A stretch of DNA of 6,216 bases from an uncultured Paracoccus sp. (GCF_946221145.1 NZ_CAMIOH010000190.1:1-6216), one strand, 5' to 3'. Numbered from the stretch's first letter, positions 1-6,216 are shown. Numbers and translations: made by a program. Notes: a model not told the origin generated them from the letters alone.

Positions 1-1217
1 ACGGGGCCGACCTCTCCGGTGGCCTTGCGGGCAAAGCCGCGAAGCTGGTCGGTGATCTGTCCGATCCGGTCCGTCATCCGGGCGATGCGGGCCAGGTTGT
101 CGCCTGCGGGCCCGTCGGGCTGCATCGCCTGACCGTTCTCCGCCAACAGCCTGATGGTCGCCAGCGGCTGATTGATCTCGTGCGCGACGCCTGCGGTGAT
201 CTGGCCCATGGTGGCCAGCTTGTTGGCCTGCACCAGATCAGACTGCATCTGCGACAGGCGCTGCTGGGCCGCGCGCCGTTCGTGGATCTCCTGGGACAGG
301 GCGCGGGTGCGTTCGGCCACGGCACTTTCCAGTTCGACGCGATAGGCGCGGTCGGCATCGGCCTTGCGCGCGGCGCGCAGCCGGGACCGGCGCGCCTGTT
401 CGCCAAGCGCGGCCAGCAGCAGCACCGCAAGCCCTGCCGCGCCCGCGGCATACAGGGCGGTCTGCCGCGCCTCTTGCATGGGCAGGTTCATGGTCAGCAC
501 CCAGCCCGTCCCCCGCACCGGCAGGGCGATGGGCAGGCTGTCGGGTTCAGGCACCGGCCCGGCCGAAAAGCGCCGCGCCGCATCCGTGGTGATGATGATG
601 CGGCCATCGGCCTCGGTCACGTGGGTGGCATTGGGACTGCGCGCCCAGGCGGCCTCCAGGGCGTCGAATTGCACCTTGACAACCACAACCCCAAGCAGAG
701 TTGCCCCTTCGCGAATATCGTGTGACAGATACAGCCCCGGCTGCCCGCTGACCGTGCCAAGCGCGAATTCCATCGCGGTCGGGTTCGCCAGCCGGAAATA
801 ATCGCGAAAGCTGTAGTCATGGCCCACGAAGCTGTCCGGCTGGTCCCAGTTCGACGCGGCGATGGTGCGCCCGCTGGGGACCATCAGATACAGGACGGTG
901 CTTTGCGTCTCGGCCCGCAGCCGCTCCAGCTTGGCCGAGATCGCATCGCCCGGGTCCGATCCTTGCCGCAGCGCATCCATGACCGCCGCGTCATCCGCCA
1001 GGATCGCCACGACCGCCCGCTGCCGGTCCAGAACGCTTTCCAGCGTCAGCGCCCGCGACTGGGCCGCCGCCATGCCTTCGTCGCGCAGATTGTCCAGGGC
1101 GCCGGCCCGCACACCCCAGAAAACCGCCGCCGGCACCAGCACCAGCAGCGCCAGGGTCAGCGCCGCCAGCCATCCGGCAATGCGGAGCGGACGCGACGAA
1201 TCGCCACCGACCGCCAA
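1..1217 (-). CDS. dctB: DctB-type C4-dicarboxylate sensor histidine kinase (3' end beyond left edge)
   Basis: Inner-membrane sensor kinase of a two-component system that senses C4-dicarboxylates outside the cytoplasm and controls dctA. Only the first 405 codons are inside the window; the ATP-binding domain is missing. Counting from the TTG at 1217, there is a membrane segment at about 13-36, then a periplasmic double-Cache-type sensor region with DctB-like stretches NWDQPDSFVGHDYSFRDYF (123-141), FALGTVSGQPGLYLS (151-165) and GVVVVK (176-181). A second membrane segment (253-271) and a charged helical linker follow, then the HisKA motif GVAHEINQPLATIR with phosphoacceptor His346 (codon 180-182). 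The start is uncertain. The frame stays open to ATG codons at 1325 and 1340, but codons between 1218 and 1340 have about half G/C at third positions, unlike the rest, and neither ATG has a Shine-Dalgarno. The TTG has AGGA four bases upstream. The gene is divergent from dctA, and a DctD-type regulator is expected downstream, off the window. Family assignment is firm; the start is inferred. Confidence 0.9.
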   Translation of the reverse strand, partial: MAVGGDSSRPLRIAGWLAALTLALLVLVPAAVFWGVRAGALDNLRDEGMAAAQSRALTLESVLDRQRAVVAILADDAAVMDALRQGSDPGDAISAKLERLRAETQSTVLYLMVPSGRTIAASNWDQPDSFVGHDYSFRDYFRLANPTAMEFALGTVSGQPGLYLSHDIREGATLLGVVVVKVQFDALEAAWARSPNATHVTEADGRIIITTDAARRFSAGPVPEPDSLPIALPVRGTGWVLTMNLPMQEARQTALYAAGAAGLAVLLLAALGEQARRSRLRAARKADADRAYRVELESAVAERTRALSQEIHERRAAQQRLSQMQSDLVQANKLATMGQITAGVAHEINQPLATIRLLAENGQAMQPDGPAGDNLARIARMTDRIGQITDQLRGFARKATGEVGP

Positions 1218-1290
1218 GGTTTCCTGCTTCTGTTGCAAGGGCAAGGGTTTCCAGGGATGTGTTTCCTTTTTCACACTAGCAGGTTCGCCC

Positions 1291-1308
1291 TGTGCGGAAA
1301 ACCACACA
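1291..1308. promoter_or_regulatory. Dyad operator, candidate DctD/DctR binding site
   Basis: The sequence TGTGCGGAAAACCACACA is an imperfect inverted repeat (TGTG...CACA ends, GG...CC inner arms). From memory it resembles the DctD-type upstream activating site TGTGCGGAAATCCGCACA, differing at two positions; I could not verify that consensus here. It lies between the divergent dctB and dctA genes, about 100 bp upstream of the putative dctA transcription start, a usual distance for an enhancer-binding activator. It could also act on dctB. The site falls inside the dctB frame if the upstream ATG starts are used, which is one reason to prefer the TTG start. Confidence 0.5.
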
Positions 1309-1361
1309 TATTTGGGGTCTGTCATGTCGAAAACAGCCATGATTTCAGCGCATTGCCGCTA

Positions 1362-1394
1362 TGCCGCAAGTTTTTTGTGCTGATCTGCCGCAAG
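1362..1394. repeat. Direct repeat TGCCGCAAG x2 upstream of dctA
   Basis: TGCCGCAAG occurs at 1362-1370 and again at 1386-1394, a 24-bp period, about two helical turns. A third partial copy, TGCCGC, is at 1354-1359. The first full copy and the partial copy together form an imperfect dyad with TTGC...GCAA ends (1353-1369). The second full copy ends an imperfect dyad starting TTGTGC (1375-1393). The position over the putative dctA promoter suggests a regulator binding site, but no specific protein can be named. Confidence 0.4.
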
Positions 1395-1402
1395 CGTAGG
1401 AT
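1375..1402 (+). promoter_or_regulatory. Putative sigma-70-like promoter of dctA
   Basis: A -35-like TTGTGC (1375-1380) and a -10-like TAGGAT (1397-1402) are separated by 16 bp, placing a start near 1409 and leaving a leader of about 40 bases before the dctA ATG. Each hexamer matches its consensus at only about four positions. No GG-N10-GC sigma-54 signature was found between 1330 and 1449. Prediction only. Confidence 0.3.
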
Positions 1403-1433
1403 GCCCGTCATCACATCGTCATGAACACAAGGC

Positions 1434-1442
1434 AGGAGGAGG
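1434..1442 (+). promoter_or_regulatory. Strong ribosome binding site of dctA
   Basis: AGGAGGAGG is a near-perfect Shine-Dalgarno, seven bases before the ATG at 1450. It fixes the dctA start. It is flanked by AAGGC (1429-1433) and GCCTT (1442-1446), which could form a short hairpin with the core in the loop; five base pairs is too little to claim regulation. Confidence 0.75.
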
Positions 1443-1449
1443 CCTTCCC

Positions 1450-2820
1450 ATGCAGCTGGACGTTTCCGCGCATCCCATCATCCACGAAAAGAAACCCTTC
1501 TATCGCCACCTGTATTTCCAGGTCATCATGGCTATCGCGGCGGGCGCGCTGCTGGGCCATTTCTATCCCGATCTGGGAGAGCAGATGAAGCCCCTGGGCG
1601 ACGGTTTCATCAAGCTGGTCAAGATGATCATCGCGCCGGTGATCTTTCTGACCATCGTGACGGGTCTGGCGGGCATGGGATCGCTGCGCGGCGTCGGTTC
1701 GGTCGTGGGCAAGGCCTTCGCCTATTTCTTCACCTTCTCGACCCTGGCGCTGATCGTCGGCCTGATCGTGGCCAACGTGGTGCATCCCGGTTCGGGCATG
1801 AACATCGACCCGGCCACGCTGGATGCGTCGGCGGTGTCCGGCTATGCCGAAAAGGCGCATGAATCGACCCTGATCGGCTTCGTGATGGGGATCATCCCGA
1901 CCACGCTGGTATCGGCCTTCGTGGAAGGCAACATCCTGCAGGTGCTGTTCGTGGCGATCCTGTTCGGTATCGGCCTGATCATGGTCGGCGAAAAGGGCAA
2001 GCCGGTCCTGCACGTCCTGGAATCGGCCAGCTTCGCGATCTTCCGGGTGGTTGACATCCTGATGAAGGCCGCGCCCATCGGAGCCTTCGGCGCCTTCGCC
2101 TTTACCATCGGCAAGTACGGCATCGCGTCCATCATGAACCTGGCGATGCTGGTCGGCACCTTCTATCTGACCTCGGCGCTGTTCGTGATCGTGATCCTGG
2201 GCACCGTCTGCATGTTGAACGGCTTCTCGATCTTCAAGCTGATCTCGTATCTCAAGGCGGAAATCCTGCTGGTGCTGGGCACCTCGTCGTCGGAATCGGC
2301 CCTGCCCTCGCTGATGGAGAAGATGGAAAAGGCCGGCTGCGCCCGTCCGGTGGTGGGTCTGGTGGTTCCGACCGGCTACAGCTTCAACCTGGACGGCACC
2401 AACATCTACATGACGCTGGCCGCGCTGTTCATCGCCCAGGCCACCAACACCGACCTGTCGCTGCAACAGCAGGTGCTGCTGCTGCTGGTCGCCATGCTGT
2501 CCTCGAAGGGTGCGGCGGGCGTGACCGGGGCGGGCTTCATCACGCTGGCCGCCACCCTGTCGGTCGTGCCGACGGTGCCGGTCGCCGGGATGGCGCTGAT
2601 CCTGGGTGTTGACCGCTTCATGTCGGAATGCCGTTCGATCACCAACTTCATCGGCAACGCGGTCGCCACCGTGGTCGTCAGCCGCTGGCACGGTGCCCTG
2701 GACCGCGAAACCTTCGATGCCGTCATCGGCGGCCGCGAGCCCGCCGGCGCCACCGCACCGATCAGCGGTCTGGCCGTCGCCCCCGCCGGTCTGCAACTGG
2801 GCGAGCGCAGCGCCGACTGA
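1450..2820 (+). CDS. dctA: C4-dicarboxylate:cation symporter DctA
   Basis: Inner-membrane secondary transporter of the DAACS family that imports succinate, fumarate and malate (and often aspartate or orotate) with cations. The 456-residue protein closely follows E. coli DctA (428 residues, from memory) along its length, including LYFQVIMAIAAGALLGHFYP near the N-terminus and GEQMKPLGDGFIKLVKMIIA after it. The transport core is intact: serine-rich hairpin 1 TSSSESALP (278-286), the NLDGTNIY motif (313-320), hairpin 2 SKGAAGVTGAGF (352-363), and the last substrate-contacting helix with DRFMSECRSITNF (388-400). Length exceeds the E. coli protein through about 12 extra N-terminal residues and a polar, Ala/Pro-rich C-terminal tail after residue 428. 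The start is supported by a strong Shine-Dalgarno at 1434-1442. It is transcribed divergently from dctB, whose signalling probably controls it, and ends at a clear terminator, so it looks monocistronic. Confidence 0.97.
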   Translation: MQLDVSAHPIIHEKKPFYRHLYFQVIMAIAAGALLGHFYPDLGEQMKPLGDGFIKLVKMIIAPVIFLTIVTGLAGMGSLRGVGSVVGKAFAYFFTFSTLALIVGLIVANVVHPGSGMNIDPATLDASAVSGYAEKAHESTLIGFVMGIIPTTLVSAFVEGNILQVLFVAILFGIGLIMVGEKGKPVLHVLESASFAIFRVVDILMKAAPIGAFGAFAFTIGKYGIASIMNLAMLVGTFYLTSALFVIVILGTVCMLNGFSIFKLISYLKAEILLVLGTSSSESALPSLMEKMEKAGCARPVVGLVVPTGYSFNLDGTNIYMTLAALFIAQATNTDLSLQQQVLLLLVAMLSSKGAAGVTGAGFITLAATLSVVPTVPVAGMALILGVDRFMSECRSITNFIGNAVATVVVSRWHGALDRETFDAVIGGREPAGATAPISGLAVAPAGLQLGERSAD

Positions 2821-2838
2821 TCCGGCCCAATCGACCTG

Positions 2839-2868
2839 AAAGGCGCCGCAGCGATGCGGCGCCTTTTT
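2839..2868 (+). terminator. Rho-independent terminator after dctA, probably bidirectional
   Basis: A perfect 12-bp stem (AAAGGCGCCGCA at 2839-2850 with its complement at 2855-2866) encloses a GCGA loop and runs into five T (2864-2868). It starts 19 bases after the dctA stop. Read on the minus strand, the same hairpin follows the stop of the convergent dehydrogenase gene (2875) by a few bases and ends in three T, so it can serve both units, more weakly in that direction. Confidence 0.9.
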
Positions 2869-2874
2869 GCGGCG

Positions 2875-3834
2875 TCAGACCAGAATGTCGATTTCGTGCG
2901 GCTCGGTGCCCTTCTGGACCGCCAGCAGGTTGCCGATCATCCGCGTGACGCCGGGCGCAAAGCTGTCCGCGTCCAGTGCCGCGACATGCGGGGTCAGCAC
3001 CACGCGGTCCAGCCCCAGCAGCGGATTGTCGGGCCGGATCGGCTCGATGGCAAAGACATCGACCCCGGCCCCACGCAACCGCCCGGCGCGCAGCGCATCG
3101 GCCAGATCGGCTTCGACCACGACACCGCCGCGCGCGACATTGATCAGGATCGCATCGGGCTTCATCAGCGCCAGCCGGTCGCGGCCGATCAGGTTGCGGG
3201 TGCTGTCGTTCAGCTCGCAATTCAGCGTCACCACGTCCGACATGGCCAGCAGGTCGTCCAGCGGCGCAAAGCGCGCGCCCAGTTCCGCCTCTTCGGGGGC
3301 GGGCAAGGGGCTGCGCTTGGTATACAGCAGCGCGCAGCCAAAGCCCCGCAGCAGCCGGGCAAGCGCCTTGCCGGTATGGCCCAGGCCGACGATCCCCACC
3401 GTCTTGCCGGTCAGCGTGGTGGACCCTGGCCCCAGCTCCGCCTTGAGCCAGTGGCCCTGCGCAATCCCCACATGGCCGCGCACCAGGCTGCGGTTGACCG
3501 ACAGGATCAGGCCCAGCGTGGTCTCGGCCACGGCCACGGCGTTCGACCCGGTGGTGCGGAACACCCGCACCCCATGCGCGCGCGCGGCCTCCAGATCGAA
3601 GGCGTCATAGCCCACGCCCCATTTATGCACCGCCAGCAGCCCCGGCACGGCCAGCATCCGCGCCGTCACCGGAACGTCGCTGGCAATGGCGAAGCTGGCG
3701 CCCTGCAAGGCGGCCAACTGGTCGGCTTCGGACCGGGACGCCGCATTGGTCAGCACCCAGCCCGGCGGCAGCAACCGGCGCATCCGGTCCAGCCGTTCGG
3801 ATGTGGTGGGGTCCAGAAAAACGACGGTTGTCAT
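2875..3834 (-). CDS. D-isomer-specific 2-hydroxyacid dehydrogenase family protein
   Basis: Cytoplasmic NAD(P)-dependent oxidoreductase expected to interconvert a 2-oxo acid and a D-2-hydroxy acid. The 319-residue length is typical. It has the split substrate domain (about 1-100 and 290-319) around a Rossmann domain with GLGHTG (150-155). The catalytic triad is complete: Arg235 in INVARGG, Glu264 in FAIEP and His283 in TPHVA. The segment HKWGVGYDAFDLEAARAHGV (70-89) is the usual substrate-loop region. At the end of the second Rossmann strand the acidic residue typical of NAD-specific members is replaced by YTKR (171-174), which suggests preference for NADPH (inference). The start is set by GAAAGG six bases upstream of the ATG. 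The preceding hydrolase gene stops 10 bp upstream, so the two are almost certainly co-transcribed. Substrate is unknown; glyoxylate/hydroxypyruvate reductase-like or other 2-keto acid activity are possibilities. Confidence 0.93.
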   Translation of the reverse strand: MTTVVFLDPTTSERLDRMRRLLPPGWVLTNAASRSEADQLAALQGASFAIASDVPVTARMLAVPGLLAVHKWGVGYDAFDLEAARAHGVRVFRTTGSNAVAVAETTLGLILSVNRSLVRGHVGIAQGHWLKAELGPGSTTLTGKTVGIVGLGHTGKALARLLRGFGCALLYTKRSPLPAPEEAELGARFAPLDDLLAMSDVVTLNCELNDSTRNLIGRDRLALMKPDAILINVARGGVVVEADLADALRAGRLRGAGVDVFAIEPIRPDNPLLGLDRVVLTPHVAALDADSFAPGVTRMIGNLLAVQKGTEPHEIDILV

Positions 3835-3844
3835 GCCAAGCCTT

Positions 3845-5443
3845 TCAGATCACGAAGCGGATGCCGGGGCGGGCCAGCCCGCCGCCCTGCGCGATGACGG
3901 TGCCGTCCGCCCGCCAGCAGGCCGCGCCGGTCATCATGCCGTCAGGGTCGAAGCCGATGGCGTTCATGCCGCCGCCGATGGTCTTGACCAGCCGCACGTC
4001 ATGGCCGCGCGCCCGCATCGCACCGGCCTGCGCGGCAAGGCTGGGTTCCAGTTCCAGATGATGCCCTTCGGTCCACAGGCGCGGCGCCTCGACCGCCTGT
4101 TGCAGCGTCATGCGGTGGTCGATCAGGTTGACGATGGCCTGCATCGCGGACGGGAAAATCCGCACCCCGCCCGGCAGCCCAAGCGCATACAGCGGCGCCC
4201 CGTCCCGCAGCACCATCATCGGCGCCATCGAGGTCGGCACCCGCTTGCCCGGCGCCACCGACAGCGCCCGCCCCGGTCGCGGATCATAGTTCAGCATATA
4301 GTTATTGGGGATGATCCCGGTCCCCGGCACCATGAAGCAGGCGCCCCACAGCCCGTTGATCGTATGGGTGGCGCTGACGATCATGCCGTCGCGGTCGGCC
4401 ACGGTGACATGGGTGGTGTCGCGGCTTTCAGGGGGCATCCGCAGCCGGGCATGGTCCTTGGACGTGAAGCGGTCCACCGGCACATCGACGAAATCGGGAT
4501 CGCCGGACGCGGCATTTCGGTCCTGAAAGGCCAGCGTCATGGCCCGCGCCATCAGGTCCATCGTGTCGGGGCCGCCAAAGCCCATGCCGCGCAGATCAAA
4601 GCTTTCCAGCATGTTCAGCATCTGCACGACATGGACGCCGGACGATGCGGGCGGCGGCGGCCCGGCGATGATGTGGCCGCGATAGGTGCCCATGATCGCC
4701 GGACGCTCGACCGCCCTGGCGGCGGTCAGGTCGGCCAGCCGCAGATGGCCCTGGTCGCCGATCCGGTCGATCAGCGCCCGGCCCAGATCGCCGCCATGCA
4801 GCGCCGCATCGCCCCGGGTCTGGATCAGCCGCAGGCTTTCGGCGTAATCGCCCATGACCAGCCGCGCCCCCGGTGCCAGAGGCGTGCCCCCCGGCAGCAG
4901 CAACCGCGCCATGCCGGGATCGGCGCGCAGGTCGGTTTCATGTTCGCGGATCGCGCCGTGCAGATAGGGGCTGACGGCAAAGCCGCGCGCGGCGGCGCGG
5001 ATCGCCGGTTCGACCACATCGGCCCAGGGCAACCGCCCGTATTGCCGCTGCATCCCGAACCAGCCGCGCAGATTGCCCGGCACCGCCACCGCCGAAGGGC
5101 CGATCCGGTTGCGGCGTCCTTCGACCTCCATATACCGATCGGGCAGATCCGAGACCGGCGTGAACATGCCGGGCGCCGCGCCCTGCCCCGCCACCGACAG
5201 CGCGTCGATCACCACATGGCGCCCGTCCGCCAGCCGCAGATGCGCGATCCCGCCACCGGCGATGCCGACCATCATCGGTTCCACCACGGTCAGCGTCAGC
5301 AGCGCGGCCACAGCGGCGTCCACGGCATTGCCACCGATGGCCAGCATCTCGGACCCCGCCACCGATCCCAGCGGCGCATTGGTCACGACCACACCAAGGG
5401 CGCCAGAGGCAGGGCGCTTTTCGCAGCTGAAGGGCAAGGTCAT
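3845..5443 (-). CDS. Gamma-glutamyltransferase-family Ntn hydrolase (atypical substrate pocket)
   Basis: Member of the GGT family: a proenzyme that cuts itself before a threonine, which becomes the N-terminal nucleophile of the small subunit. The 532-residue length fits the family. N-terminal family sequence includes EMLAIGGNAVDAAVAALLT (32-50) and GIAGGG (60-65). The processing site is RDTTHVTVADRDG (341-353), nucleophile Thr343, giving subunits of about 342 and 190 residues. Asn363 (THTIN) and the oxyanion glycines 425-426 (LPGGVRI) are retained. Compared from memory with E. coli GGT, the Arg that binds the glutamyl carboxylate (ATRDMF region) has no counterpart in GAAPGMF (88-94). The NNQMDD segment reads NNYMLN (380-385), and the Ser-Ser pair is Thr-Ser (404-405). 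Thus hydrolysis of another amide is plausible, for example as in oxamate amidohydrolase HpxW relatives; this is inference. No signal peptide is visible, unlike periplasmic GGT. The ATG has only a weak GGA ten bases upstream. It lies 51 bp after the GMC oxidoreductase stop and 10 bp before the dehydrogenase. Confidence 0.9.
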   Translation of the reverse strand: MTLPFSCEKRPASGALGVVVTNAPLGSVAGSEMLAIGGNAVDAAVAALLTLTVVEPMMVGIAGGGIAHLRLADGRHVVIDALSVAGQGAAPGMFTPVSDLPDRYMEVEGRRNRIGPSAVAVPGNLRGWFGMQRQYGRLPWADVVEPAIRAAARGFAVSPYLHGAIREHETDLRADPGMARLLLPGGTPLAPGARLVMGDYAESLRLIQTRGDAALHGGDLGRALIDRIGDQGHLRLADLTAARAVERPAIMGTYRGHIIAGPPPPASSGVHVVQMLNMLESFDLRGMGFGGPDTMDLMARAMTLAFQDRNAASGDPDFVDVPVDRFTSKDHARLRMPPESRDTTHVTVADRDGMIVSATHTINGLWGACFMVPGTGIIPNNYMLNYDPRPGRALSVAPGKRVPTSMAPMMVLRDGAPLYALGLPGGVRIFPSAMQAIVNLIDHRMTLQQAVEAPRLWTEGHHLELEPSLAAQAGAMRARGHDVRLVKTIGGGMNAIGFDPDGMMTGAACWRADGTVIAQGGGLARPGIRFVI

Positions 5444-5494
5444 GAGGGGCGATCCGCTGTTCCCGGCCAGCTTAGGCGGCGGGACATGGCGGGA

Positions 5495-6216
5495 TCAAGC
5501 CCGCGCGTCCTCCTGCATCATGCGGGCGGCCTTTTCGGCGATCATCATGGTGGGCGCGTTGGTATTGCCGCTGGTGATCACCGGCATGACCGAGGCATCC
5601 GCGATCCGCAGCCGCCCAAGCGCGCGCATCCGCAGGCGCGGATCCACCACCGCGCCGTCGTCGGCGCCCATCCGGCAGGTGCCCACCGGGTGAAAGATCG
5701 TGGTGCCCACCGCCCCCGCCGCGCGGACCAGATCCTCGTCGGTCTGGAAGGCGATGCCGGGCACATGCTCGGCCGGGTCAAAGCGGGCAAAGGCGGGTTG
5801 CGCGGCGATTTTGCGGGCCAGCCGGATCGCGCGCACGGCCACGTCCCGGTCGCCAGGGGTGGACAGGTAGTTCGGCCGGATCGCCGGATGGGCGCGGAAA
5901 TCGGGGCCGGTGACATGGACCGAACCCCGGCTTTCGGGGCGCAGGTTGCAGACGCTGGCGGTCATCGCCGGGAAGGCATGAACGGGGTCGCCGAACTTGT
6001 CCAGGCTGACCGGCTGGACGTGGAATTCCAGATCCGCCGTGGCCTTGTCGGGACCGGATTTCGCGAAGATGCCGACCTGGCTGGGCGCCATCGACATCGG
6101 CCCCGACCGCCTGAGCAGATATTCCAGCCCGATCGACGCCCGGCCCAGCAGGCGCGACGCCTTTTCGTTCAGCGTCGGCACCCCCGTGACCTTATAGACC
6201 AGCCGCAATTGTAGGT
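5495..6216 (-). CDS. GMC-family FAD-dependent oxidoreductase, C-terminal part (5' end beyond right edge)
   Basis: Flavoprotein of the glucose-methanol-choline family, which oxidises primary or secondary alcohols to aldehydes or ketones. About 240 C-terminal residues are present, covering the end of the substrate domain and the GMC_oxred_C region; the FAD-binding N-terminus lies off the window, and the frame is open to the edge (LQLRLVYKVTGVPTLNEKAS at 6214 downward). Recognisable stretches are SQVGIFAKSGPDK, SVCNLRPESRG, TIFHPVGTCRMG and DASVMPVITSGNTNAPTMMI. The active-site His (codon about 5690-5692) and Asn (codon about 5558-5560) are both present. The set of motifs resembles the choline dehydrogenase-like branch, but this branch has many alcohol substrates and choline is not implied. 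It is the most upstream gene visible of a minus-strand cluster; only 51 bp without a terminator-like hairpin separates it from the GGT-like gene, so read-through is likely. Confidence 0.93.
   Translation of the reverse strand, partial: LQLRLVYKVTGVPTLNEKASRLLGRASIGLEYLLRRSGPMSMAPSQVGIFAKSGPDKATADLEFHVQPVSLDKFGDPVHAFPAMTASVCNLRPESRGSVHVTGPDFRAHPAIRPNYLSTPGDRDVAVRAIRLARKIAAQPAFARFDPAEHVPGIAFQTDEDLVRAAGAVGTTIFHPVGTCRMGADDGAVVDPRLRMRALGRLRIADASVMPVITSGNTNAPTMMIAEKAARMMQEDARA

Noticed and set aside
1282..1297. GG-N10-GC pair (AGG...TGTGC) on the plus strand as a sigma-54 promoter
   Set aside because: Neither element otherwise matches TGGCAC/TTGC, and it overlaps the DctD-like dyad, whereas the enhancer site should lie well upstream of the promoter.
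819..1424. Plus-strand open frame antisense to dctB and running into the intergenic region
   Set aside because: It lacks motifs and a ribosome binding site and crosses the promoter region; the minus strand encodes a clear DctB sensor domain.
1401..1424. A seven-codon ATG...TGA mini-ORF (MPVITSS) in the dctA leader
   Set aside because: It has no Shine-Dalgarno, overlaps the likely transcription start near 1409 and shows no leader-peptide features.
1411..2796. A 461-codon open frame on the minus strand, antisense to dctA
   Set aside because: The translation is a low-complexity Gln/His/Asp/Arg-rich shadow of the dctA codons with no ribosome binding site or recognisable motif.
2854..3897. A 347-codon plus-strand open frame antisense to the hydroxyacid dehydrogenase
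   Set aside because: Composition is again shadow-like, and it begins inside the dctA terminator hairpin. The minus-strand gene has a complete catalytic triad.
5444..5494. Possible terminator or promoter between the GMC and GGT-like genes
   Set aside because: There is a loose repeat of CCCGCC but no stable hairpin with a T run and no convincing -35/-10 pair.
3686..6214. An 842-codon open frame on the plus strand, antisense to the dehydrogenase, GGT-like and GMC genes
   Set aside because: Its translation is dominated by His, Arg, Gln, Gly and Pro without domain structure, and the opposite strand carries three well-recognised proteins with complete motifs. High-GC third positions leave the antisense frame free of stops.

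Overview
The window is a high-GC segment with strong G/C preference at third codon positions. Its proteins resemble those of alphaproteobacteria, most likely a Rhodobacteraceae (Paracoccus-like) chromosome; this is judged from composition and protein character only. No RNA genes, insertion sequences, CRISPR arrays or phage genes were seen. The window reads as metabolic chromosome, not as a mobile or defence island.

Left part (1-2868): a divergent C4-dicarboxylate locus. A DctB-type sensor histidine kinase is on the minus strand and is cut by the left edge just after its phosphoacceptor histidine region. A 232-bp promoter region separates it from dctA on the plus strand, which encodes the succinate/fumarate/malate symporter. 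This divergent layout recalls the rhizobial dctBD-dctA arrangement; a response regulator gene would be expected just beyond the left edge. The intergenic region holds an 18-bp dyad resembling the DctD-type operator, a direct repeat TGCCGCAAG, a plausible sigma-70-like promoter and a strong ribosome binding site for dctA. A 12-bp-stem terminator follows dctA and lies between it and the convergent operon.

Right part (2875-6216): three genes on the minus strand in apparent operon order. They are a GMC-family flavin oxidoreductase (5' part beyond the right edge), a gamma-glutamyltransferase-family Ntn hydrolase, and a D-2-hydroxyacid dehydrogenase whose start is only 10 bp after the hydrolase stop. 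Together they look like a catabolic module that oxidises an alcohol, hydrolyses an amide-type bond and interconverts a 2-oxo acid and a 2-hydroxy acid; the substrate cannot be read from the sequence. The hydrolase keeps the autoprocessing and catalytic machinery but lacks several residues that hold the glutamyl group in classical GGT, so it may act on a different amide.

No clearly new system is visible. The points most worth a second look are the altered pocket of the GGT-like protein and the regulatory DNA between dctB and dctA, which has an enhancer-like dyad but no recognisable sigma-54 promoter.
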